Assembly: GCF_004116265.1 (NCBI RefSeq)
Contig: NZ_QOUX01000001.1
Span: forward strand, 558,001 to 622,000
Source: Anaerobacillus alkaliphilus
GTDB lineage: Bacteria > Bacillota > Bacilli > Bacillales > Anaerobacillaceae
Direction of reading: 5' to 3'
DNA length: 64,000 nt
Shown piece by piece: positions 53,632-61,220 of this stretch (position 1 is the stretch's first letter; each line of letters begins with the position of its first letter). Below the pieces are notes generated by a model. That model did no database searches, had not been told where the DNA came from, and was given only the letters and a program-made list of their open reading frames with translations. Position numbers and translations under genes: made by a program.

Positions 53632-55116
53632 TTGGACAAAAAAGAAAGTTATCTACGGTCACCGGACTTACTTCCTACCACCCAAAGTGGGAAGAAAATA
53701 AGTCCGATTGGTTTTGCTTTTATCTGGGTAGGAATGGCAGTTGTGCTTGCGGCATTTGCTATTGGAGGAACTGGGGTTCAGAGTCTCTCGCTTGGCTGGG
53801 TTGTGTTCGCAACAATCATCGGTTCGATTGCAATTGGACTTTGTATGACATTAATTGGTGATATTGGTGTGGAACATGGGCTATCATTTCCTGTTTATAT
53901 GCGGGCTCCGTTTGGAACGGTTGGTACTCATATCCCATCTATTATCCGGGGATTTGTAGCATCATGTTGGTTTGGGATCAATACGTATTTTGGTTCAACA
54001 GCGATGAATGCCATTTTATTTGTCCTTATAGGTTTTGATAACTGGTTCGTCTGTTTCTTAATCTTCGCAACGATACAGGTTATTAATACGTCATTAGGTA
54101 TTAAGGCAGTTGAGAGATTTGCTGATTTAGCAGCTCCAATCATAATCTTAATTTCAATTTGGATGTATTCAACGCTATCAGAATCTGCGTTAGCCCAAGG
54201 ACGTGAAGTGTGGGCTTGGGTGGAAAGCCCAGTCACTGGTGGCGCAGCGTTTACTGCATTTATTGTTGTGATTATGGCAAACATGGGCTTCTGGGGAACA
54301 CTCGCTGCTGATATGCCGTCTCTTTCGCGCTTCTTTAAGGCCCCTTTACGTGAAAGAAACTGGTTTAAGCGAAACAAAACTCAAATTGTTGGTAGCTTAG
54401 TAGCTTTACCGATTACACAAACGTTTATGATTATTATCGGTGGAGTTTCCTATATTGCTGTTTCTAATTATGATCCTGTTGTTGCCTTACAGGAAGCCGC
54501 TTCTGGATTAGTACTAGGAATTCTTTTGTTAATGATTGTGTTTGCCCAATGGTCAACAAATATCTCGGCGAATTTAATTCCAGCAGCGACAATTTATTCC
54601 AATGTTGGTGGACCAAAAGTTCCGTTTTGGGCAGGGGTAGTAGCGGCCGGGGTCATTGGAACGATCGTCCAACCGTGGAGCTTGTTTGGGATTATCATTC
54701 CTGCACTATTAATCGTCGGTGGAATTCTATCAGCAATTGTAGGGATTTTGTTTGCTGACTATTATCTATTACGTAAGCGTAGAGTGAATGTTCAAGATTT
54801 ATATAAAGACAATGGCCAATACCGTTACTACAATGGCTTTAATATGGCAGGATTTATTGCCTGGATTTTAGGTGGGGGGTCTGCTTACTTCTTATCAAAC
54901 TACTCATTTATCGTTGGCTTCCTTGTCGGGTCCGTTACTTATTATTTCCTAGCAAAATATTGGTGGTTCTCGAAATATGAGCAAGCAGAAATTACGGATC
55001 CGAATGATGAGAAGTATTTAGGAATTACAGTCGGGCGTTACTGGGAGGTTGATGAGGCGCCTGAAACTGTGGAGGTTCCAGTTGGTGGGGCAGTCATTCC
55101 TGGAGAAAAAGCATAG
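53632..55116 (+). CDS. NCS1 family nucleobase:cation symporter
   Basis: 494 residues, TTG 53632 with GGGGGCG upstream. Twelve membrane segments and NCS1 landmarks: SPIGFAFIWVGMAVVLAAF, FPVYMRAPFG, FWGTLAADMPSLSRFFK, VFAQWSTNISANLIPAATIY and a long FADYYLLRKRRV loop. It should import uracil, thymine, dihydrouracil or allantoin-like substrates. Its location among the pyrimidine catabolic genes favours a pyrimidine base. It could also be a hydantoin transporter. Confidence 0.9.
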   Translation: MDKKESYLRSPDLLPTTQSGKKISPIGFAFIWVGMAVVLAAFAIGGTGVQSLSLGWVVFATIIGSIAIGLCMTLIGDIGVEHGLSFPVYMRAPFGTVGTHIPSIIRGFVASCWFGINTYFGSTAMNAILFVLIGFDNWFVCFLIFATIQVINTSLGIKAVERFADLAAPIIILISIWMYSTLSESALAQGREVWAWVESPVTGGAAFTAFIVVIMANMGFWGTLAADMPSLSRFFKAPLRERNWFKRNKTQIVGSLVALPITQTFMIIIGGVSYIAVSNYDPVVALQEAASGLVLGILLLMIVFAQWSTNISANLIPAATIYSNVGGPKVPFWAGVVAAGVIGTIVQPWSLFGIIIPALLIVGGILSAIVGILFADYYLLRKRRVNVQDLYKDNGQYRYYNGFNMAGFIAWILGGGSAYFLSNYSFIVGFLVGSVTYYFLAKYWWFSKYEQAEITDPNDEKYLGITVGRYWEVDEAPETVEVPVGGAVIPGEKA

Positions 55117-55138
55117 ATATAGAGGAGAGGATTAAAAG

Positions 55139-55354
55139 ATGTCATCATATAATGAATATATAGCTGAGCGTGAAAAAATTGATTTTTTGATTGAGCAAGG
55201 CTATAAAATTAAAGCCGTCACAGAAAACTTAAGTGGTGCTTTTGTAGAATTTCAGCAAGCAAACGGGGAATCTCTAAACGTTGAAACGTTACACATTTTA
55301 ACAGCCGATGCAAGAAAGTATTTTTCAGGAATTCTTATTCAACAAAAAACGTAA
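55139..55354 (+). CDS. Small protein of unknown function in the pyrimidine operon (first)
   Basis: 71 residues, GAGGAGAGG before ATG. Soluble; a helix (EYIAEREKIDFLIEQGYKIK) is followed by a beta strand (GAFVEFQQANGES) and a helix (LHILTADARKYFSGIL). It starts 22 bp after the transporter gene, so it is part of the operon. I know no function. Size and location suggest a regulator, assembly or accessory subunit of the enzymes rather than an enzyme itself. Confidence 0.7.
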   Translation: MSSYNEYIAEREKIDFLIEQGYKIKAVTENLSGAFVEFQQANGESLNVETLHILTADARKYFSGILIQQKT

Positions 55355-55377
55355 ATTAATTAAAGGGGGTATTAGGC

Positions 55378-55611
55378 ATGGAATTTAAGTTAAGCTCTAA
55401 GCAAAATGTGTTCCCGTGTGAAGTGACAATTGATGAGGATAATGGTCGATATACAATTCGAAAGCCAGATTCATGTGGTGAAATCTTTAATACCCCTCAA
55501 GACCTAATCCTCTGGGTTCTGAAAAACTGGAGCGCCGAACAGTTTTGCGACGAAAGTCAATTTCATGCAATGGTTAGAGAGATGGAACTAAATTACCCAT
55601 TCATCAATTAA
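55378..55611 (+). CDS. Small protein of unknown function in the pyrimidine operon (second)
   Basis: 77 residues with AAAGGGGG before ATG. A mixed alpha/beta pattern: VFPCEVTIDEDNGRYTIRKP, then FNTPQDLILWVLKNWSAEQF and a C-terminal helix ending ELNYPFIN. The Cys and Trp content is high for its size. It lies 23 bp after the first small gene and just before the terminator hairpin of the long repeat. Unknown function; probably cotranscribed with the pathway genes. Confidence 0.7.
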   Translation: MEFKLSSKQNVFPCEVTIDEDNGRYTIRKPDSCGEIFNTPQDLILWVLKNWSAEQFCDESQFHAMVREMELNYPFIN

Positions 55612-55657
55612 GAAGCAGGGACTCCCTTAATGGGTTTCGTTACCTATCGCAAAAAAA

Positions 55658-55952
55658 ATGTAGAGTAAATTGCCTATCAAATTGTTACTAAATTTGGTAG
55701 GCAATTTTTATTGGTATAAAGCGATTTTTCAAAAATTATAGTGATATGTATGTTCAACAGGTTACATACGCAAATGAGGGTACAAATTAATGTACGGTTT
55801 AACTTAAATATATCTTTCCAGTTCTCAATTGGAATACAAACTTAAAAAAACTCACAAGGAAATTGGTATTTTATGTTAAAGTAGTAAAGAGTTATAAAAA
55901 CAAGTTTGTGAAGAGGTGTACTTTAGCTAACGAAGCAGGATAGTTAAAGAAG
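55658..55952. repeat. Long intergenic repeat, copy 2 (first copy at 7781-8100)
   Basis: The same order of blocks as copy 1: hairpin ATTGCCTATCAAATT / AATTTGGTAGGCAAT with TTTTTATT, GGTTACATACGCAAA, GGGTACAAAT, ATATATCTTTCCA, CTCACAAGGAAA, GGTATTTTATGTTAAA and CAAGTTTGTGAAGA, ending in TAGCTAACGAAGC. The left arm of the GCGTATGTAT inverted repeat is partly deleted. The first hairpin probably ends the pyrimidine operon. Confidence 0.8.
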
Positions 55953-55989
55953 CTATAAATTAAATAATGACTTTTAGGTGTGATAAAAA

Positions 55990-56355
55990 TTGAACAAACG
56001 ATTAAGGAAGAAGTTTGAAAATAGATATAATATTTTAAACGAGGCGAAACGTCAAAAGAGAAAGCGAAAAGGGAATCGGTGCATACAGTATGAACTTTTA
56101 CCAATGGGAGAAGACGATAAAATTGCGATGCTAAACGATGAAATAACACCTGACTACCCAAACGCTACACACTGGCTTTTGGACTTGTACCATCGAAAAT
56201 TGAACAACGTTTATCAAGTTAGAGTTTTTCCTTGTTCTAAATTTGGTGGTAGTCCAACTCAATCGCCTGTTCGAATGATTTTTAGTAGCGAGAATATGTT
56301 CGAAAAAGTTGTTGGAGATATGAGAAAGGATAAGTTTTGGGATGCTGATTATTAA
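55990..56355 (+). CDS. Hypothetical protein, basic N terminus
   Basis: 121 residues from TTG 55990; the ribosome site TTAGGTGTGA is moderate. A very basic N terminus (NKRLRKKFENRYNILNEAKR) is followed by a soluble domain ending SSENMFEKVVGDMRKDKFWD. No membrane segment. I do not recognise it. It is the first gene after the second copy of the long repeat, just as the DUF7674-like gene follows the first. Confidence 0.55.
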   Translation: MNKRLRKKFENRYNILNEAKRQKRKRKGNRCIQYELLPMGEDDKIAMLNDEITPDYPNATHWLLDLYHRKLNNVYQVRVFPCSKFGGSPTQSPVRMIFSSENMFEKVVGDMRKDKFWDADY

Positions 56356-56385
56356 GGATATTTTTGGTAATGTGTTATTACAGTA

Positions 56386-56424
56386 ATGGAAGCAATAGCA
56401 CAAGAAGGCTGTTGCTTCTGTTGC
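56386..56424. repeat. Short hairpin repeat copy
   Basis: GGAAGCAATAG pairs with CTGTTGCTTC around CACAAGAAGG. Confidence 0.65.
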
Positions 56425-56484
56425 ATTGAGCAGGATAGTACCTTAATAATTACGATAATAGTTCTCTTAAATAGAGGTGAAAAA

Positions 56485-56796
56485 ATGAAATGCGATGAAT
56501 GTGGATATGACCACAAAGAGGTATTAAAGCATTGGGAATACAGGGGCGAAAGTAATAATGACGGATTTACTTATACTATCCTTTCCAATACTTATGATGG
56601 AGAAATACTTAAAGAAATACTGAGTCATTCATTGTCACTACATAAACCACCATTTGATTTATTTATAGATACTTGTGTTGTGGAAACACATGGATGTAAA
56701 AATTGCTTTTTAGAATATTTAAGAAGTGCAGAAGAACGGAGAAGAATAGAGCAACAATTTTTTGATTTAGGTATAACCCTACATGAATTCTTTTAG
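56485..56796 (+). CDS. Small zinc-binding-like protein
   Basis: 103 residues from ATG 56485, 6 bp after AGAGGTG; the frame upstream to 56386 is the hairpin repeat. An N-terminal CDECGYDH and a later CVVETHGCKNCFLEYL suggest a zinc site made from CxxC pairs. The middle is soluble and beta-rich (FTYTILSNTYDG). The C terminus is helical. No family was recognised. Confidence 0.6.
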   Translation: MKCDECGYDHKEVLKHWEYRGESNNDGFTYTILSNTYDGEILKEILSHSLSLHKPPFDLFIDTCVVETHGCKNCFLEYLRSAEERRRIEQQFFDLGITLHEFF

Positions 56797-56803
56797 TATT
56801 TAA

Positions 56804-56850
56804 CTCAACTAAAGAATGCGAATGTTCAAGGGAGCAGTCGCTTTTTTAAT
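56804..56850. repeat. Short hairpin repeat copy
   Basis: AACTAAAGAATGCGAATG then TTCAAGGGAGCAGTCGC and T6. Arms GCGA / TCGC are short; lead and loop match the family. Confidence 0.5.
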
Positions 56851-56903
56851 TGATAAGCAGTTTTTTAAAACGACAATAAAACTTTACTTTATGACAATAA
56901 AAC

Positions 56904-56932
56904 TTGACATTCGGTTATACGAATTATAGAAT
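56904..56932 (+). promoter_or_regulatory. Sigma-A promoter with palindromic operator
   Basis: TTGACA (56904-56909), a 17-bp spacer and TAGAAT (56927-56932). The spacer starts with the inverted repeat ATTCGGTTATACGAAT (56909-56924), a likely operator for the XRE regulator encoded two genes on. A direct repeat ATGACAATAAAACTT-like precedes it. Confidence 0.75.
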
Positions 56933-56961
56933 TAAATCGTAGAATGTTAGGAGGCTTATAA

Positions 56962-57279
56962 ATGAATAGGAAAGATATTTTAAAAAAAGCTCAGCAGGAA
57001 AAAAAGGATGAACGTGAAGAACATGTTAAAACTAAAGCATTTCAAATTGGGTGGTTAAGTGTTACTGCAGTTATATTATTTTTAATCATTTTTCGCACCT
57101 TTAATAATGAATTCGTCAGCGACATTTTGATGATACTGGCAGCACAGACAGCCGCAGTTTCTTTTTATCAATATTTTAATATGAGAGATAGGAAAGGATA
57201 TTTATTTACTGGAATCATGTGTACAATTGCAGTTTTTCTTTCTTTTGCAGCTTTGCTAAGCCAATATGGGGTGTACTAA
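56962..57279 (+). CDS. Membrane protein paired with an XRE regulator (DUF6442-like)
   Basis: 105 residues, TAGGAGGC before ATG. A basic/acidic helical N terminus (KDILKKAQQEKKDEREEHVK) followed by three to four hydrophobic segments ending AVFLSFAALLSQYGVY. This plan, with an adjacent small XRE gene, matches DUF6442-type proteins. Its stop codon directly abuts the start of the regulator gene, so the two are translationally coupled. The pair may sense a membrane signal. Confidence 0.75.
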   Translation: MNRKDILKKAQQEKKDEREEHVKTKAFQIGWLSVTAVILFLIIFRTFNNEFVSDILMILAAQTAAVSFYQYFNMRDRKGYLFTGIMCTIAVFLSFAALLSQYGVY

Positions 57280-57498
57280 ATGAAAGATAAGCCCGAACAA
57301 CTTATACTTAAAAATCGTTTGAAAATAGCACGAGCAGAAAAGAATATGTCACAAGGTGAATTGGCAAATACAGTTGGTGTCTCAAGGCAAACAATTAGTT
57401 CAATTGAGACAGGGCAGTTTAACCCGACGGCTAAATTAGCATTAATATTATGTATTGCATTAGATAAGAAGTTTGAAGAGCTGTTTTATTTTGATTAA
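57280..57498 (+). CDS. XRE family small transcriptional regulator
   Basis: 72 residues, almost entirely one Cro/CI helix-turn-helix domain: RLKIARAEKNMSQGELANTV then GVSRQTISSIETGQFNPTAK, and the closing ALDKKFEELFYFD. This is the YgzD/YozG-like stand-alone HTH family. It begins at the base after the previous stop. Autoregulation through the palindrome in the upstream promoter is likely. Confidence 0.9.
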   Translation: MKDKPEQLILKNRLKIARAEKNMSQGELANTVGVSRQTISSIETGQFNPTAKLALILCIALDKKFEELFYFD

Positions 57499-57602
57499 TT
57501 CAATTATTATTAGCTTCTTCCACGAAAGGATAGCGTTAGCACAAAAAACTGACGCTGCTCTTATTCAACAAACGGGTGCATTAGTTCCAGAAAGGTGATG
57601 TT

Positions 57603-58043
57603 ATGGCTCATTTATGGGATAGTTTTTTAGACGAAATAGGGCTAGATAAAGTTGACAGGGAAATTGCTAATATAACGACACTGATTGAAGAACCTTCAGG
57701 TGAACCAAAAGAACAAGTTTTAGATGAGATATTTGATTTTGTGAAAAGGCTATATGGTGATGAGAAATGTACTATCCTTTGGTGGGATGGTAAAACAATA
57801 CCTTCTACAAAAATAGTCAGCAAAGATGACATAGGTTATTTACAAAATTTATGGTCAAGGATTGCAGGGAATTATCTTTTATTTTTACCGATAACCTTTG
57901 ATGAGAGCAAAATTAATGTTGAAGATGAAGAAAAATTCATTGGAAGAATTTTAGTTTTGTACTCTCATTTAATATTGAAGTCACCTGACGCATACGAAAT
58001 TTTATATTTTAAAATTAAAAAAAATAAAACTTTAATAAATTAA
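57603..58043 (+). CDS. Hypothetical soluble protein
   Basis: 146 residues, GAAAGGTG before ATG. Acidic, cytoplasmic, helical at both ends with a beta section (CTILWWDGKTIPSTKIVS). No cysteine cluster and no known catalytic motif. It looks like an immunity-type orphan protein in size and charge, but this is a guess. A hairpin-repeat pair precedes it (57530-57600) and a terminator copy follows. Confidence 0.55.
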   Translation: MAHLWDSFLDEIGLDKVDREIANITTLIEEPSGEPKEQVLDEIFDFVKRLYGDEKCTILWWDGKTIPSTKIVSKDDIGYLQNLWSRIAGNYLLFLPITFDESKINVEDEEKFIGRILVLYSHLILKSPDAYEILYFKIKKNKTLIN

Positions 58044-58050
58044 ATGGAGA

Positions 58051-58084
58051 GCGATAGCTTAGTTGAAGGTTATCGCCTTTTTCT
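58051..58084 (+). terminator. Terminator of the hairpin repeat family
   Basis: GCGATA pairs with TATCGC around GCTTAGTTGAAGGT, with CTTTTTC behind. The loop holds the family TTGAAGG motif. Confidence 0.75.
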
Positions 58085-58174
58085 TGTTGAAGTAAAAAAA
58101 GAAAAGCGATATTAGGATGTAAGTATTATTGAAGTTTTAACTGTTTTTATAACTTTTTGAAAGAGGTTGATATT

Positions 58175-58363
58175 ATGGGATTTGTTGTAGCAATTGGAGT
58201 TGTTATAATAGCAATTACTTGTCTATCTATTGATGGGAAATTGAGAAAGAACAACGAACATAATATTTTTTCATCGAGTATTATTGAGAAAAAGTTAAAA
58301 TCTATTGAAGAACAAAACAAACGTGTAATAGAAATTTTAGAAGAAATTAGGGATAAAAAATAA
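58175..58363 (+). CDS. Small membrane protein with coiled coil
   Basis: 62 residues from ATG 58175 behind GAAAGAGGT; an in-frame ATG at 58157 overlaps the ribosome site. One N-terminal membrane segment (GFVVAIGVVIIAITCLSI) and a C-terminal amphipathic coil (IIEKKLKSIEEQNKRVIEIL). No family was recognised. Confidence 0.55.
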   Translation: MGFVVAIGVVIIAITCLSIDGKLRKNNEHNIFSSSIIEKKLKSIEEQNKRVIEILEEIRDKK

Positions 58364-58473
58364 AAACCCTATTAAAGTAACGATAAGCTTTTCTTGATTA
58401 AAGAAATTTGAGGTATCTTAAAGATATTTTTGATAAAATAGAAATATAATTATTTCACAAAGGGGGAGTAAAA

Positions 58474-58731
58474 ATGTTATGGGAAGATGTTCGAAAAGCA
58501 TATCCAGATAAATGGGTTGTATTTGAAGCAATTGAAGCTCACTCAGATAGTAATTATCGTATAGTAGATGATATTGCGGTAATAGATAGTTTCGACGATT
58601 CAATGGACGCATTCCGTCGTCATAATGAATTACACAAACAAAAGTCTAATCGTGAACTTTACTTCTTTCATACATCTAGGGAAGAACTCGAAATACGTGA
58701 GAAGAAATGGACAGGACTTAGAAAAATATGA
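58474..58731 (+). CDS. Small partner protein of a retropepsin-like protease
   Basis: 85 residues, AAGGGGGAG before ATG. MLWEDVRKAYPDKWVVFEAI at the start, IVDDIAVIDSFDDS in the middle and a C-terminal REELEIREKKWTGLRKI. It is homologous by eye to the product of 63408-63668 (VKWSEVRKLYPNQFV, IIDDMALISPVPDD, LEIRQDIGLRRF). Its last codons overlap the start of the protease gene (ATGA type), so the two are made together. Function unknown; possibly an adaptor, substrate or inhibitor of the protease. Confidence 0.75.
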   Translation: MLWEDVRKAYPDKWVVFEAIEAHSDSNYRIVDDIAVIDSFDDSMDAFRRHNELHKQKSNRELYFFHTSREELEIREKKWTGLRKI

Positions 58732-59114
58732 TTAAGATAAAAGAATTGTCAGAATTACCATTTATAGAAGCTACAGTTACATTTCGAAGGCAGAGCTTAA
58801 AATTAGAAAATGTTTTAATTGATACTGGATCTGCTGGAACAATTTTTAATGTTAACAAACTTGAAGTGATAGGAGTAAAGCCAGAAGCTAATGATGTAAC
58901 TCAAACGATTCAAGGAGTCGGTGGACTTGAGTTTGTTTATACTAAAAACATAGATCAAATCTCTATTAACAATGAAATCACAATTCAAAACTTCCATGTT
59001 GAATTAGGGTCAATGGATTATGGCCTTGAGATTGATGGTATTATAGGCTTTGATTTCATGAAGGAAGTAGGTCTTATTATTGACTTGAAACAGTTCAATA
59101 TATCCATAAAGTAA
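58728..59114 (+). CDS. Retropepsin-like aspartic protease
   Basis: 128 residues, the size of one retropepsin monomer. Catalytic motif IDTGSAGTIF (Asp32-Thr-Gly), the flap-like GVGGLEFVYTK, and the second structural motif DGIIGFDFMKEVGLIIDL. No signal peptide. It would need to dimerise to be active, as in retroviral proteases. It is paired with the small upstream gene in an overlapping unit, and a broken second copy of the pair lies at 63408-64000. Confidence 0.85.
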   Translation: MIKIKELSELPFIEATVTFRRQSLKLENVLIDTGSAGTIFNVNKLEVIGVKPEANDVTQTIQGVGGLEFVYTKNIDQISINNEITIQNFHVELGSMDYGLEIDGIIGFDFMKEVGLIIDLKQFNISIK

Positions 59115-59115
59115 G

Positions 59116-59142
59116 TCCTCTTTTAAAGGGGATATTTTTTTT
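59116..59142 (+). terminator. Terminator after the protease gene
   Basis: TCC(T)CTTT pairs with AAAG(G)GGA and is followed by eight T. Confidence 0.7.
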
Positions 59143-59184
59143 CATAGAAGTTATGGCTATGTGAAGTGTTACACTTAAAGTAAA

Positions 59185-59223
59185 CGGAAGCAATAGTTGA
59201 GGAACTGTCGCTGCTTCCGTTGT
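59185..59223. repeat. Short hairpin repeat copy, long arms
   Basis: AACGGAAGC(A)AT pairs with (GTC)GCTGCTTCCGTT; the loop is AGTTGAGGAACT. It is one of the best-preserved copies. Confidence 0.75.
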
Positions 59224-59272
59224 GGTGCAAACGAGGAAACTGAAAATGAAAGAAGTTTAAAAGGAGGAACTT

Positions 59273-59467
59273 GTGGAACTTTTATTATACTTTGCAATTT
59301 TTTTAAATCCGATATTAGCGATAATATTTTGTTTAAATTTAGTAGAAATTATTAGGAAAATCTCTGCTAATACTGAAGCTGAGACTACAAAACATACATT
59401 TTGGATGACTATTTCATTGGTATATATTGTTGGAACAATTACAATAGCAAGTATTTTTGCTTTATAG
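59273..59467 (+). CDS. Small membrane protein
   Basis: 64 residues, GTG start behind AAGGAGG. Two hydrophobic segments (ELLLYFAIFLNPILAIIF and FWMTISLVYIVGTITIASIF) around a polar loop (RKISANTEAETTKH). No family. The strong ribosome site supports it. It lies between two clear hairpin-repeat copies, so it is a clean example of a one-gene unit. Confidence 0.6.
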   Translation: MELLLYFAIFLNPILAIIFCLNLVEIIRKISANTEAETTKHTFWMTISLVYIVGTITIASIFAL

Positions 59468-59517
59468 TTTAGAGTTGTTGGGTAACTAGTTATATAGAAG
59501 CTAAGTTCATATTGTGT

Positions 59518-59555
59518 TAACGAAAGCGTTTATTCAAGAAGGAATAAACGCTTTT
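59518..59555 (+). terminator. Terminator of the hairpin repeat family
   Basis: AAGCGTTTATT pairs perfectly with AATAAACGCTT around CAAGAAGG, led by TTAACG and followed by TTTT. Confidence 0.85.
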
Positions 59556-59621
59556 CCTGTGGAATTTATTTACAAATGAGTAGAATAGTTGCGGAAAATT
59601 AAATAGTAAAGGGGTAGAAAA

Positions 59622-60188
59622 ATGAAGATTTCAGATGTGTTCTATGATTTACCGACTCTGGAAACAGAAAGAATTCTATTAAGGAAATTTATACTTAATG
59701 ATGCTAACGATATGTTTCAATACTCATCTGTTCCAGAAGTATCGAAATTTGTTCCGTGGGAAACTCATAAAACAGTAGAAAATTCAAAGGATTTCATTAG
59801 TTATATCCTAAAACAATACGAAGAAAGTAAACTAGCTCCTTGGGCTATTGAATTAAAGGAAAATAGAAAGGTAATTGGAACAATTGATTTTGTTGCTTGG
59901 TTCCCGCAACATTATCGTGCTGAAATAGGGTTTATCTTATCTAAAGAACATTGGGGATCGGGCTTAATTCCCGAAGCAGCAAATAAAGTAATCCAATTTG
60001 GGTTTGACAGTATGGAGTTGAATAAAATAAAGGCACCTTGTATGGTTGAGAATGTTCAATCTCAAAGAGTTTTACAAAAGCTTGGAATGACATTAGAAGG
60101 AGTTATGAAAAACGAATATTATATTAAGGGTATGTTTAGAGATATGGCTGTTTACTCTTTACTAAAGAAAGATTTCCAAAGAAACTAA
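59622..60188 (+). CDS. GNAT acetyltransferase, RimJ/RimL type
   Basis: 188 residues, AAGGGGTAG before ATG. LETERILLRKFILNDANDMF at the start, IGTIDFVAWFPQHYRAEIGF in the core, the acetyl-CoA loop SKEHWGSGLIPEAANKVIQF (around 108) and SQRVLQKLGMTLEGVMKNEY. It is a complete RimJ/RimL-like enzyme. The acceptor is unknown. It stands between two copies of the hairpin repeat. Confidence 0.9.
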   Translation: MKISDVFYDLPTLETERILLRKFILNDANDMFQYSSVPEVSKFVPWETHKTVENSKDFISYILKQYEESKLAPWAIELKENRKVIGTIDFVAWFPQHYRAEIGFILSKEHWGSGLIPEAANKVIQFGFDSMELNKIKAPCMVENVQSQRVLQKLGMTLEGVMKNEYYIKGMFRDMAVYSLLKKDFQRN

Positions 60189-60202
60189 TAACCTACCCTT
60201 AT

Positions 60203-60242
60203 TTAACAAACGGGTGCTTACCTTTAAGTAGCATCGGGCATG
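60203..60242. repeat. Short hairpin repeat copy
   Basis: ACAAACGGGTGCTTACCTTT then AAGTAGCATCGGGCAT. GGTGCTTA and TAGCATC form an imperfect stem. Confidence 0.5.
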
Positions 60243-60276
60243 AAAGTAACGATGAGAATATGGAGTGAAGCTGAAC

Positions 60277-60717
60277 ATGTACGAATTGCTCTTAGAGATT
60301 AAAACATTTAGGGATTGGGCTATAACAGCAGATCAATCATTCGGAGAATGGGAAACTGAGTATTTCCATTGGGACAAAATTTATCATTTTGCTAGCCAGT
60401 TAATAGAGAATATAGCTGTTGAAAGATGGAGTTCAGAACTTCTAAATGAATTTTTGTATATTTTAGCCAGGGACAATGAATGTGAAATAATTATTGATAC
60501 TTTAATAGAAAATCCGCACCAACTGTTATCAATAGCAGAACACTCGGTTTCCTTTCCAGACCATGATACAAGATGGCAAATAGCTTATGGGCTTGGAGAA
60601 ATAAAAGAAAACGGTCAAGAAATAAAAAAACTTTTAAAGAAATTTCTATATGATGAGGAGGAATATGTCAGAAGAAGAGCTACTTTTTCTTTAGGGAAAA
60701 AGGGATTAAAATTGTAA
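60277..60717 (+). CDS. HEAT-repeat-like protein
   Basis: 146 residues from ATG 60277, 12 bp after TGGAG; GTG 60265 in frame adjoins that site. All helical. The C-terminal part (TRWQIAYGLGEIKENGQEIK, then LLKKFLYDEEEYVRRRATFS and LGKKG) is a clear HEAT-type repeat pair. It is likely a protein-binding scaffold, perhaps an immunity protein. No partner gene is seen. Confidence 0.75.
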   Translation: MYELLLEIKTFRDWAITADQSFGEWETEYFHWDKIYHFASQLIENIAVERWSSELLNEFLYILARDNECEIIIDTLIENPHQLLSIAEHSVSFPDHDTRWQIAYGLGEIKENGQEIKKLLKKFLYDEEEYVRRRATFSLGKKGLKL

Positions 60718-60721
60718 CTTT

Positions 60722-60770
60722 CTTATTGCGTTAACGGGTGCGTTACTGGAACAAGTAACAGTGACCCTTC
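60722..60770. repeat. Short hairpin repeat copy
   Basis: GGGTGCGTTAC pairs with GTAACAGTGACCC (two-base bulge) around TGGAACAA, led by TTAAC. Followed by TTC-rich sequence. Confidence 0.7.
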
Positions 60771-60845
60771 TTTATAACTCATGAAGCTGGTTTGTTGAAC
60801 AGGAAGTAATGAGGGGAGAAAAACTTTATTGATGAGGTGTCGAGA

Positions 60846-61088
60846 TTGAAAGAATTATTTACAAAATTGTTATTAGTTATGTTCTTCATTGGAGTGATTA
60901 GAATACTATTTAAGCATATTTTTACATATATTAGTAGCTATGTATCTGGAAGCTTTGGATTTAGCGTTATTATTTTATTAATTATACTTATTATTTCCTT
61001 AATAGCTACTCAATGGTTTCAGGGGTTAAGAATGAGTGGTAAACATAAATCTATAATTGTTATAATTATTCTTTTATTAAGCGTGTAA
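60846..61088 (+). CDS. Small membrane protein
   Basis: 80 residues from TTG 60846, behind GATGAGGTG (GTG 60837 in frame is within the site). Three hydrophobic segments (LFTKLLLVMFFIGVIRILF, FGFSVIILLIILIISLIA and KSIIVIIILLLSV). No family. The end is followed by another hairpin-repeat copy (61152-61200). Confidence 0.55.
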   Translation: MKELFTKLLLVMFFIGVIRILFKHIFTYISSYVSGSFGFSVIILLIILIISLIATQWFQGLRMSGKHKSIIVIIILLLSV

Positions 61089-61151
61089 GCTTTGCTTAAA
61101 CATCAGCAGTGACACTTTTATATTAGTATTGACTAGTTTTTTCAACATGAT

Positions 61152-61200
61152 ATTAAATTAACGAAAGCGAGAGCCAATAAGGCGGTTCTTCTGTTGCTAT
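61152..61200. repeat. Short hairpin repeat copy
   Basis: TTAACGAAAGCGAGAGCCAA then TAAGGCGGTTCTTCTGTTGCT. Lead typical; arms imperfect. Confidence 0.5.
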
Positions 61201-61220
61201 TGGAGAGATGAATAAAAGAG

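Noticed and set aside
53928-54377. 149-codon minus-strand frame inside the NCS1 transporter gene
   Set aside because: It is the complement of membrane-helix coding sequence, a common source of long shadow frames, and has no ribosome site.
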